Source: CAZPMO01 sp964587515
GTDB taxonomy: Bacteria; Pseudomonadota; Alphaproteobacteria; MPNO01
DNA: 31,425 nucleotides
NCBI GenBank assembly: GCA_964587515.1
Contig: CAZPMO010000038.1
Span: 1-31,425, forward strand
Direction: 5' to 3'
The stretch's first letter is position 1, and each line of letters starts with the position of its first letter. Positions 24,666 to 31,425 of the stretch are shown here, piece by piece. A program made the position numbers and the translations under genes. A model generated the notes under the pieces. That model ran no database searches, had not been told where the DNA came from, and saw only the letters and a list, made by a program, of their open reading frames with translations.

Positions 24666-26390
24666 ATGGCGAGGACCACACGCCTGCGGACAGCCAAGGG
24701 CGCAACCAAGAGCACGGCGCGCAAATACCGCATGAAGATCGAGGAGGATATCTACGTCACCATGCGCGACGGCGTCCGGCTCGCGGTGAAAATCTATCGC
24801 CCCGACTCCGATGAGTCCTTCCCGGCTTTGTTCGCCGCCTCGCCCTATCAGTACGAGACCGACGATTTGCCCCATTCGACCATGTTCCTGTGGCGCGAGG
24901 TCGGACCGGTCCAGTGGTATGTGGAAAACCACGGCTACGTCTATATCCGCGCCGACGTGCGCGGCTCCGGCAAGTCCGAAGGGATCTATAACCTGTTGGA
25001 CGAGACGGAGCAGTGGGACTATTACGAACTCATCGAGTGGATCGCGCGCCAGCCTTGGTGCGACGGCAATGTGGGCGGTCTCGGCCAGTCCTATTACGCC
25101 TGGTCGCAATGGTTCATGGGCATCGTCGACCCGCCCAGCCTGAAATGCATCGCGCCCTATGACGGCGCCGTCGATATGTATCGCGGCACCATGTATCACG
25201 GCGGCATCTATTGCGATTTCATGCCCTGGTGGTACCAGCATGTGCGGGTCAACAATCTGCATCGCGCCGCCAACAACCCCAACGGCAAGGACATGCCCCT
25301 CGATCTCGCCGGCGAGATGGCGGTGCACCAGACCTATGACGAGTGGTGGCGCGAACGCTCCATGTACGAACGCCTTGGCGAGATCAGGGTGCCGGTGCTG
25401 TCGATCGGCCACTGGGGCAAGATGGGGCTGCATCTGCGCGGCAACATCATCGGTTACGAGGAAGTCACGGCGCCGAAGAAACTGGTGGTGACCGGCGCGG
25501 CCGACGTGTTCGAGGCGCACGAGCTGTTCGACCGGATCGATTATCACGAGACCGAATTGCTGCCGTTCTACGACTACTATCTGAAGGGCATCAAGAACGG
25601 TTATCCCGATCGCGCCCCGGTCCGGCTCTACATAAGGGGCGACGAGGAATATCGCGAGGAAAAGGAATGGCCGCTCAAGCGCACCCGCGTCACGCCCTTT
25701 CACCTCAACAAGACGCCGTCGAAAAGCCTGACCTCGCTCAATGACGGCGGGCTGTCGACCAAGGCCCCGCCGCGCCGCGCGGCCCGTGGGGGCGCCACTA
25801 CCAGCTACGACTATCCCGATTTGCAATGGAAATTCGGCGTGGTCGCGATCGGGCCGCAAGGACCCGACCCGATCCGCCGCGTCCTGACCTTCACCAGCGA
25901 TGCGCTGGAAGACGACATGGAGGTTACCGGGCCGATCGTGCTGGAGCTCTACATATCCTCGACCGCGACGGATGCTGATTTCATCGTGAAGCTGGCCGAT
26001 CAGTTGCCGCAATCGGCGGCCGACCGCAAGAAAGGGCTGCAACCGGCCTCGGTAAACGTGTCCAAGGGCTGGCTCCGCGCCTCGCACCGCGAGAAGGACG
26101 AGGAGCGCTCGACCAAATGGCGGCCGTTTTATACCCACCGCGATCCGCAGCCGATCACGCCGGGGGAAATCTACAAGCTCGATATCGAGGTCATGCCCTG
26201 CGCCTACGTATTCAAGGCGGGCCACCGAATCCGGCTGGAAATCGTCAACGGCGATTCACCGATCACCGACGCGATCTTCGGCCACCAGTACATCTATTAC
26301 AAGGTCGGCACCGACACCATCCACCACGACGCCAAACACCCCTCGCGCCTGCTGTTGCCGATCATCCCAAGACGCCGAAAAAAGCGCTGA
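24666..26390 (+). CDS. CocE/NonD family hydrolase (peptidase S15-like)
   Basis: This 574-residue cytoplasmic protein has the S15 layout. The N-terminal domain begins near EEDIYVTMRDGVRLAVKIYR, then YIRADVRGSGKSEG and the nucleophile elbow GGLGQSYYAWSQW with Ser142. A C-terminal jelly-roll-like domain follows from about residue 395 (RVLTFTSDALEDDMEVTGPI to AGHRIRLEIVNGDSP). The usual Asp of GGWYD is replaced in VPVLSIGHWGKMGLHLRGN, and the usual GPWxH reads TGAADVFEAH. This variant resembles a known subfamily that has the HLRGN sequence and places its histidine later, so activity may be kept with a shifted triad. The frame is open upstream inside dctQM; the ATG at 24666 is chosen for its GGGAGGGAG site. 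Ester or amide hydrolysis is expected; no signal peptide is seen. Confidence 0.85.
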   Translation: MARTTRLRTAKGATKSTARKYRMKIEEDIYVTMRDGVRLAVKIYRPDSDESFPALFAASPYQYETDDLPHSTMFLWREVGPVQWYVENHGYVYIRADVRGSGKSEGIYNLLDETEQWDYYELIEWIARQPWCDGNVGGLGQSYYAWSQWFMGIVDPPSLKCIAPYDGAVDMYRGTMYHGGIYCDFMPWWYQHVRVNNLHRAANNPNGKDMPLDLAGEMAVHQTYDEWWRERSMYERLGEIRVPVLSIGHWGKMGLHLRGNIIGYEEVTAPKKLVVTGAADVFEAHELFDRIDYHETELLPFYDYYLKGIKNGYPDRAPVRLYIRGDEEYREEKEWPLKRTRVTPFHLNKTPSKSLTSLNDGGLSTKAPPRRAARGGATTSYDYPDLQWKFGVVAIGPQGPDPIRRVLTFTSDALEDDMEVTGPIVLELYISSTATDADFIVKLADQLPQSAADRKKGLQPASVNVSKGWLRASHREKDEERSTKWRPFYTHRDPQPITPGEIYKLDIEVMPCAYVFKAGHRIRLEIVNGDSPITDAIFGHQYIYYKVGTDTIHHDAKHPSRLLLPIIPRRRKKR

Positions 26391-26477
26391 CCTCTAATTC
26401 GGTGACACCATACTAATTAATTAAATCCCTGTTTTTCAAGGTACTACCTAATTAGTATGGTGTCACCGAATTAGAGG
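26391..26477. repeat. Perfect 29-bp inverted repeat between convergent genes (REP/terminator-like)
   Basis: The left arm 26391-26419 and right arm 26449-26477 are exact reverse complements, separated by a 29-base AT-rich loop with a T run. The left arm starts immediately after the hydrolase stop. The right arm runs into the ligase gene and supplies its last codon and TAA. The arm contains GGTGTCACC, itself a small palindrome. It can serve as a terminator in both directions. Its AT-rich make-up differs from the surroundings, and its arms resemble REP-type elements mobilised by RAYT transposases (recalled resemblance, not searched). Confidence 0.85.
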
Positions 26478-28336
26478 ATTTCGATGATTTTATCGTCGCC
26501 GCCCTCATAGAGACGCTCGACGGTTTCCGCGCGGTGGGTGAGGACGGCGCGTTGGTTGATGTAGCCCTTGTCGGTGATTTCGCTGGCGTCGATGGCCGGT
26601 GGTTCGGTGGCGATGATGACGCGTGCAATGCGGGTCGAGCTGGCCGGGTTGTCGCGGTTGTGCGCAGCCAGGCCGGTCGCGATGCAATCGCGAATTTCCG
26701 CCCGGACGGCTAGCTCGGCAAGCGGCGCATCGGCGGCGAGATCGGGGCACAGCGCGCGGCAGCCGGCCGGGTTCAGGAAGGCGATCAGACCGACCTCGGC
26801 CCGGTCGTGGCCGGTGATCACGCAATCCATCAAGACCGGCGCGGCGGCCGAGATGGCGGCCAGACGCAGCGTGCCGGCGTGCACCCAGGTGCCCGACATC
26901 AGCTTGAAATTCTCCGCCACCCGCCCGTCGAACAGCAGGCCTTTCACGGGATCGTCCTCATCGAGGAAACGGCAGGCGTCGCCGATGCCGAAATAGCCTT
27001 CCGCGTCGAACGCCTTGGCGCTGAGTTCGGGTTCGCCGTAATAGCCGGGCGTGATGCTGGGACCTTTCAGGCGCAACTCAAGCTTGTCGCCGTTCGGCGC
27101 GAGCTTAACCTCGACGCCCGGCAGCGGCACGCCCACATTGCCCCAGACATCGGAATCCCATGTCATGTAGGTCGCCGCAGGCGCGGTCTCGGTGGAGCCC
27201 AGCGACGACGTGATCGGCAGCCGCGCGCCGCGCGCCGCCACCGACAGCGCCTCCAGCCGGTCGCGCAGATTTTGCGGCAGGGCGGCGGCGGCGAAAAACA
27301 GCATTTCCAGATCGGCGAACAATGAATCGCGCAAGCTCTCGTCGGCTTCGAGCGCCGGCACCAGCAGATCATATCCCCGCGGCACGTTGAGGTAGAGCGT
27401 CGGCGAAATTTCGGCGAGGTTGCGCAGCGTCGCCTCGAAGCGACCCGGCGCCGGCCGGCCCTCGTCGATATAAAGCGCGCCGCCGAAATAGAGCATGGTG
27501 TTGAAGCAGAAACTGCCGCCGAAGGTGTGGTTCCACGGCAGCCAGTCGACCAGCACCGGCGGACGGCGTTCCATGAACGGCCACGAAAAGGCGGTCATGG
27601 CCTGATTGGCGCACAGCATGCGCTGGGTGGTGATGACGCCCTTGGGCTGGCCGGTCGAGCCGGAGGTCAGCAGGATCTTCGCCACCGTATCGGGACCGAC
27701 TTCGGCGAGCCGGGCATCGACCTCGGGGCCGGCCGAACGCGCTTTCCAGTCCTCAAGACACGCGGCGCCATCATGAGGCAAACCCGTCACCAAATGCGCG
27801 CGCGAAAGATCGAGCGCCGCCAGCGCGCGCTCGAAAGGCGCGGCGTCATCCACAAAGATCACGCTGGGGTCGTGATGGGCGATCACGGTTTTGAGTTTGG
27901 CGTGATCCGCCGACATCAGCGAATAGGCCGGCGAGACCGGCATGGTCGGCACGCCGATGGTCATGGCGGCGAGATGCAGCAGCCCGAAATTGATCGAATT
28001 GTCGGACAGGATCGCAATCGGCCGGTCGGGCGTGCAACCCAATTCGATCAGCGCGCCGGCGATATTGTCGGCGAGCCGCGCGGTCTCGCCATAGGTGATG
28101 CGCCGCCACGCGCCCTCGGCGTCGCGTTCCGCCAGGAAAAGGCGATCGGGAGCCTCCTTGGCCCAACGGCGCAGACACAGCACCAGATTATCGGGATAGC
28201 TCCCGAGCGGGATCGGCGAACGCAATCGCCAGCCGCCCGCCTGCGGGCCGCTGTCTATACGCTCGACCTCGACCGCCGGGCGCGCCAGCTCCGTTTCCAC
28301 GAACGGCGCGTCGGCGACTGAAACCGGTTTGCTCAT
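26471..28336 (-). CDS. Feruloyl-CoA synthase-like AMP-dependent acyl-CoA ligase
   Basis: The 621-residue ANL-superfamily ligase has its ATP-binding motif LTSGSTGQPKGVITTQRML at residues 223-241. LVDWLPWNHTFGGSFCFNT and the late VAENFKLMSGTWVHAGTLRL segment with ITDKGYINQRAVL distinguish the feruloyl-CoA synthase branch from ordinary fatty-acyl ligases. It should activate a hydroxycinnamate or related aryl acid with ATP and CoA. The start is the ATG at 28336, with GGGAGAG 9 bases upstream; the frame reaches 28411 without better support. It is divergent from an acyl-CoA dehydrogenase over a 73-base gap. The true substrate could be another phenylpropanoid. Confidence 0.87.
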   Translation of the reverse strand: MSKPVSVADAPFVETELARPAVEVERIDSGPQAGGWRLRSPIPLGSYPDNLVLCLRRWAKEAPDRLFLAERDAEGAWRRITYGETARLADNIAGALIELGCTPDRPIAILSDNSINFGLLHLAAMTIGVPTMPVSPAYSLMSADHAKLKTVIAHHDPSVIFVDDAAPFERALAALDLSRAHLVTGLPHDGAACLEDWKARSAGPEVDARLAEVGPDTVAKILLTSGSTGQPKGVITTQRMLCANQAMTAFSWPFMERRPPVLVDWLPWNHTFGGSFCFNTMLYFGGALYIDEGRPAPGRFEATLRNLAEISPTLYLNVPRGYDLLVPALEADESLRDSLFADLEMLFFAAAALPQNLRDRLEALSVAARGARLPITSSLGSTETAPAATYMTWDSDVWGNVGVPLPGVEVKLAPNGDKLELRLKGPSITPGYYGEPELSAKAFDAEGYFGIGDACRFLDEDDPVKGLLFDGRVAENFKLMSGTWVHAGTLRLAAISAAAPVLMDCVITGHDRAEVGLIAFLNPAGCRALCPDLAADAPLAELAVRAEIRDCIATGLAAHNRDNPASSTRIARVIIATEPPAIDASEITDKGYINQRAVLTHRAETVERLYEGGDDKIIEIL

Positions 28337-28409
28337 ATGACGACTCTCCCGGCCCCTCCCACACCTGTCAAGCGTTGACAGGGGATGCGGTCTGCCGCCA
28401 ACTATCGCC

Positions 28410-30122
28410 ATGAGTTACAGACCGCCGGTCGAGGACATGGCATTCCTGCTGCACGAGGTGGTGGGAATCGAACGCCTGTACGCCGCGTTCGGGATGGACC
28501 GGGACGTGGTCGGCGCCGTACTCGATGGCGGCGCGCGGCTTGCGACGGAGGTGCTCTCGCCGCTCAACCCGGTCGCCGACGCCGAAGGCTGCCGGGTCGA
28601 GAACGGCCGGGTGCGCACCCCCGAAGGGTACGCCGAGGCCTGGAAGCATTATGTAGACGGCGGCTGGCCCGGGCTTTCCCTGCCCGCCGATCATGGCGGA
28701 CAGGGCATGCCGCTGATCCTGCAGGCCGCCTTCGCGGAGATGTCGAACGCCGCGTGTCCCGCGTTTTCCATGATGCCGTGCAGCACCCGCGCCGCGGCGA
28801 CGGCGTTGATCGCGGCCGGCGATGGGTGGATGAAGGAGACCGTGGTCCCGAAGCTCGCCGGCGGCGCGTGGAGCGGCACCATTTCCATGACCGAGGCGGG
28901 CGCGGGGTCCGATGTGGGCCGCGACGCGACGCGCGCCGAACCTCTGGGCGACGGACGCTATGCGTTGACCGGCGAGAAGATTTTCATCTCCTACGGCGAT
29001 CACGATCTGACCGAGCAGATCATCCATCTGGTGATCGCGCGCGTCGCCGGCGCGCCCGAAGGCATCAAGGGCCTCAGCCTGTTCATGGCGCCGTCGCGCG
29101 AGATCGGCGCGGACGGATCGCCGGGCGTCGCCAACGGCGTTTCCCTGGTTCGCATCGAACGCAAGATGGGACTGCACGGCTCGCCGACCTGCGCGCTTTC
29201 CTTCGACAGCGCGACGGGATTCCTGATCGGCGAGGAAGGGCGCGGCATCAACAATATATTTTACATGGTCAACACCATGCGCCTGGAAGTCGCCGCCCAG
29301 GGACCGGCGGTGGCCGGCGCCGGCCTGCGCGCCGCCGTCGGGTATGCCGGCGAGCGGGCGCAATTCGGCGCGCCCATCGGCGAGCACCCCGACGTGCGCC
29401 GCATGCTGATGACCATGAAGGCGTGGACCGAGGGCCTGCGCGCGCTGGTCTTCGAGGCCGCATTGTGTCTCGATATTTCTCGCACGGATCCGGACGAGGA
29501 TGAGCGCGGCCAGGCGCTCGACATGGCGGAATGGCTGCTGCCGATCTGCAAGGCGGCGGGCAGCGAACGCGGCCAACAGGTCGCGAACCTCGCAATCCAG
29601 GTGCATGGCGGGCACGGCTACATTACCGAGACCGGCGTCGAACAATATGTCCGCGACGCCCGCGTGACCTCGATTTATGAGGGCACCACCGGCATACAGG
29701 CGATCGACACGCTGACCCGCAAACTCGCGCGCGACGACGGGCGGCGCTACCGCGTGTTCATCGACCGCGTCCGGGCCGACCTCGACGGCTGCGCCGGGCG
29801 CGACGGAATTGCCCCTATCCATCAGGCCCTGGCGAATGGCGTGGCGACGCTGGAAGACTGCACCGCCCGCATCGGTCCGATGCTGGCCGAGACGCCGCGC
29901 GATGCGCTGGCCGGCGCGACGGCCTATCAGGAGCTCTGCGCGACCGTCGCGGTCGGCTGGATGTGGCTCAGGCAGGCGGCCACGGGAAATGAGGCGAAAA
30001 TCGCCACCGCGACTTTCTTCGCGCGTCACATGATGCCCGATTGCGAACCCCTCGCCGCCAAGGCGCTACTGGGATCGGACGATCTCTACGCCCTCCCCCT
30101 CGACGATCTCGCTCCGCGCTAA
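28410..30122 (+). CDS. Acyl-CoA dehydrogenase, long (DmdC/AidB-adjacent) type with C-terminal extension
   Basis: This 570-residue protein, longer than the ~380-residue core family, begins YRPPVEDMAFLLHEVVGIER, the N-terminal extension typical of DmdC-like dehydrogenases. WSGTISMTEAGAGSDVG is the FAD/substrate loop, GITETGVEQ-type sequence appears as GHGYITETGVEQYVRDARV, and IYEGTTGIQAIDTL carries the catalytic base Glu424. A final region of about 120 residues is the C-terminal domain of this group. It would oxidise an acyl-CoA to the enoyl-CoA, passing electrons to ETF. Beside a feruloyl-CoA synthase-like ligase it plausibly acts on an aryl-propanoyl-CoA. There is no clear ribosome-binding site before the ATG at 28410. 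Confidence 0.9.
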   Translation: MSYRPPVEDMAFLLHEVVGIERLYAAFGMDRDVVGAVLDGGARLATEVLSPLNPVADAEGCRVENGRVRTPEGYAEAWKHYVDGGWPGLSLPADHGGQGMPLILQAAFAEMSNAACPAFSMMPCSTRAAATALIAAGDGWMKETVVPKLAGGAWSGTISMTEAGAGSDVGRDATRAEPLGDGRYALTGEKIFISYGDHDLTEQIIHLVIARVAGAPEGIKGLSLFMAPSREIGADGSPGVANGVSLVRIERKMGLHGSPTCALSFDSATGFLIGEEGRGINNIFYMVNTMRLEVAAQGPAVAGAGLRAAVGYAGERAQFGAPIGEHPDVRRMLMTMKAWTEGLRALVFEAALCLDISRTDPDEDERGQALDMAEWLLPICKAAGSERGQQVANLAIQVHGGHGYITETGVEQYVRDARVTSIYEGTTGIQAIDTLTRKLARDDGRRYRVFIDRVRADLDGCAGRDGIAPIHQALANGVATLEDCTARIGPMLAETPRDALAGATAYQELCATVAVGWMWLRQAATGNEAKIATATFFARHMMPDCEPLAAKALLGSDDLYALPLDDLAPR

Positions 30123-30135
30123 CTCAAGCAAAAAG

Positions 30136-30223
30136 TTTCACCACAAAGACACGAAGGCACGAAGGTTTAAGGGCGCTCCGCGCCAACAAAATAACTTTGT
30201 GTCTTTGTGCCTTTGTGGTGAAA
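30136..30223. repeat. Imperfect 30-bp inverted repeat between convergent genes (CACCACAAAGACAC type)
   Basis: The left arm 30136-30165 and right arm 30194-30223 match at about 25 of 30 positions when one is reverse-complemented; the loop is 28 bases. The TTCACCACAAAGRCAC unit is a widespread intergenic repeat in environmental bacteria (recalled, not searched). On the minus strand the hairpin is followed by five T, so it may terminate the SDR gene. It is followed by eight A on the plus strand. It fills most of the 119-base gap after the dehydrogenase. Confidence 0.75.
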
Positions 30224-30241
30224 AAAAACCCATCAACTCGG

Positions 30242-31003
30242 TTAACGCGGCGGCATGCGGATGGCGCCGTCGAGGCGGATGGTCTCGCCGTTCATCAGCG
30301 GGTTGTCGACGATCGCCATGGCGAGCTTCGCGTATTCCTCGGCGTATCCGAGCCGTTGCGGGAAGACCGTGATCGCCAGCAACGCCTCGCGCGCGGCGTC
30401 GGGCAGGATATCGAACATGGGCGTCTCCAGAATGCCCGGCGCGATGGTCACGACGCGGATGCCGAAGCGACCGAATTCGCGCGCCGCCGGCAAAGTCAGC
30501 GCCGCGATGCCGCCCTTGGACGCGGAATAGGCGGCCTGGCCGATCTGGCCGTCGAAGGCCGCGACCGAGGCGGTATTGATGATCACGCCGCGCTCTTCTG
30601 TCTCCAGCGCATCCAGCTTCATCATGTCGGCGGCGGCGAGGCGCAGCACGTTGAAGCTGCCGATCAGGTTAATGTTGATCACCCGCGCGAAGTTTTCCAG
30701 TTCCATCGGCCCTTCGCGCCCGACAATGCGTTCCGCGACGCCGATACCGGCGCAGTTCACCAACACCCGAGGCGCGCCTATGGCGTCATTGACGCCGGAC
30801 AGCGCGTCGGCAACCGCCTTTGGATCGGTCACGTCGCAGGGAAACGCGACCCCTCCGAGTTCGTTGGCCATCGCGCGCGCGGCGTCCTCGTTGAGATCCA
30901 GTATAGCGACCCGCGCGCCCGCCGCCGCCAGCGACCGCGCCGTCGCCTGGCCGAGCCCGGAAGCCCCACCCGTGATCACCGCCGATTGATTTTTCGCGTC
31001 CAT
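30242..31003 (-). CDS. Short-chain dehydrogenase/reductase (3-hydroxyacyl-CoA dehydrogenase type II-like)
   Basis: This 253-residue classical SDR has the NAD-binding motif TGGASGLG at residues 11-18, the LVNCAGIG strand and the catalytic Ser146, Tyr159 and Lys163 in INTASVAAFDGQIGQAAYSA plus SKGG. The PGILETPMFDILPD loop after the active site is the pattern of HSD10-like 3-hydroxyacyl-CoA dehydrogenases. GGAG stands 7 bases before the ATG at 31003; a TTG one codon earlier is less likely. It is divergent from a crotonase gene and convergent with the acyl-CoA dehydrogenase. It would provide the 3-hydroxyacyl-CoA oxidation step after hydration. Preference for NAD+ is suggested by the Asp at residue 36 after the second strand. 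Confidence 0.9.
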   Translation of the reverse strand: MDAKNQSAVITGGASGLGQATARSLAAAGARVAILDLNEDAARAMANELGGVAFPCDVTDPKAVADALSGVNDAIGAPRVLVNCAGIGVAERIVGREGPMELENFARVININLIGSFNVLRLAAADMMKLDALETEERGVIINTASVAAFDGQIGQAAYSASKGGIAALTLPAAREFGRFGIRVVTIAPGILETPMFDILPDAAREALLAITVFPQRLGYAEEYAKLAMAIVDNPLMNGETIRLDGAIRMPPR

Positions 31004-31100
31004 CAATGTTCTCCGTTACTCGCCCCCCTGTGGGCGGGCCAAGTTTACAGCAACCGGCCCGGCGGTTATAGCTGGCAAAGAACATCGACAGGGGGAGCAC

Positions 31101-31394
31101 ATGACCGATTTCTCGTCCGACTATCTGACGCTGGAGATGCGCGACGGCGTCGCGATTCTGGCGCTGAACCGCGCCGAAAAGCGCAACGCCATCGACGCCA
31201 CCTTCATCGCCGACCCGCAACGCTTCTTCACCGCGCCGCCGGCCGGTGCGCGGGCGATACTGCTGCATGGCGCGGGCGACCATTTTTGCGCCGGGCTCGA
31301 CATCGCGGAGCTGAAGGTGCAGGCGGCCGAGGAATCCCAGCCCTTGTCGCGGCAATGGCATCACACATTCGGAGACCTTTGCGTGATTCATTGA
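31101..31394 (+). pseudogene. Enoyl-CoA hydratase/crotonase, N-terminal fragment ending in an early stop
   Basis: The 97-residue frame starts at an ATG with GGGGGAG upstream and reads as a good crotonase N-terminus. VAILALNRAEKRNAID is followed by the first oxyanion-hole motif GDHFCAGLDIAEL. Family members are about 260 residues. Here homology stops at about SRQWHHTF (residue 90), followed by GDLCVIH and TGA. The expected second half with the G-G-G oxyanion loop is absent from the 31 bases that remain. From about 31370 the DNA also becomes AT-richer, as if other DNA, possibly an insertion, begins there. With the ligase, dehydrogenase and SDR it would complete a beta-oxidation-like set if intact elsewhere. 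Confidence 0.7.
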
Positions 31395-31425
31395 TTTGTG
31401 ATTCCCTGTTTTTGTTTGAACGGTG

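Noticed and set aside
26426..26436. TCCCTGTTTTT shared by the palindrome loop and bases 31403-31413 at the right edge
   Set aside because: An 11-base match between two places in 31 kb is expected many times by chance. Without flanking similarity it does not show a common mobile element.
1..31425. tRNA, rRNA, CRISPR array or complete insertion sequence
   Set aside because: No cloverleaf-like gene, spaced direct-repeat array or transposase coding sequence was recognised by reading both strands. Most gaps over 200 bases contain only promoter-like or repeat DNA.

Overview
The window is high-GC DNA with alphaproteobacterial character, probably a Rhodospirillales-like environmental lineage. The evidence is the three TRAP permease systems, a proteobacterial-order cobalt nitrile hydratase operon, many GTG/TTG starts, and a CCCCGGA...TCCGGGG repeat of the kind scattered through alphaproteobacterial genomes. 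The lineage is inferred from gene style; no rRNA or tRNA gene is visible. Coding density is high and most genes sit in short operons of alternating strand.

Layout. 1-1873 (+): the end of an arylformamidase-like alpha/beta hydrolase, a luciferase-like (LLM) flavin oxidoreductase and a DUF1330 protein. 1915-2106: a repeat and a terminator. 2130-3212 (-): an orphan TRAP solute-binding protein. 3511-3998 (+): a frameshifted TrmO-type tRNA methyltransferase gene. 4008-6999 (-): a complete TRAP system (SBP, DctQ, DctM). 7237-11524: a second TRAP system with its SBP on the minus strand, divergent from DctQ-DctM and an HsaA/HpaH-like flavin monooxygenase. 11562-13516 (-): an LLM oxidoreductase followed by a SAM methyltransferase. 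13789-15000 (+): a hybrid histidine kinase with a large in-frame internal loss. 15016-16224 (-): an MFS transporter. 16449-19669 (+): two tandem FAD aromatic hydroxylases. 19672-22418 (-): an operon of LLM oxidoreductase, nitrile hydratase alpha, nitrile hydratase beta and nitrile hydratase activator. 22672-26390 (+): a fused TRAP DctQM permease and a CocE/NonD hydrolase. 26471-31394: a feruloyl-CoA synthase-like ligase (-), an acyl-CoA dehydrogenase (+), an SDR (-) and a broken crotonase (+) at the right edge.

How the genes may work together (inference). This looks like a catabolic region for imported organic acids or (hetero)aromatics. TRAP and MFS carriers import substrates. Three LLM enzymes, one group D flavin monooxygenase and two class A FAD hydroxylases oxidise them. 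Nitrile hydratase hydrates a nitrile to an amide, hydrolases cleave esters or amides, and a CoA-ligase/dehydrogenase/SDR/crotonase set shortens a side chain by a beta-oxidation-like route. Substrates cannot be read from the sequence. No flavin reductase and no recognisable amidase lie in the window, so at least two partner activities must be encoded elsewhere.

The least ordinary observations are: the kinase with its ATPase and half its receiver deleted in frame; a perfect 29-bp inverted repeat spanning a convergent gene end; a TRAP binding protein with glycine where its two neighbours have the carboxylate-binding arginine; an LLM-nitrile hydratase operon without amidase; and three gene lesions (trmO, kinase, crotonase) that suggest either genome decay or local assembly errors. 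GC content and homology were judged by eye; nothing was computed or searched.
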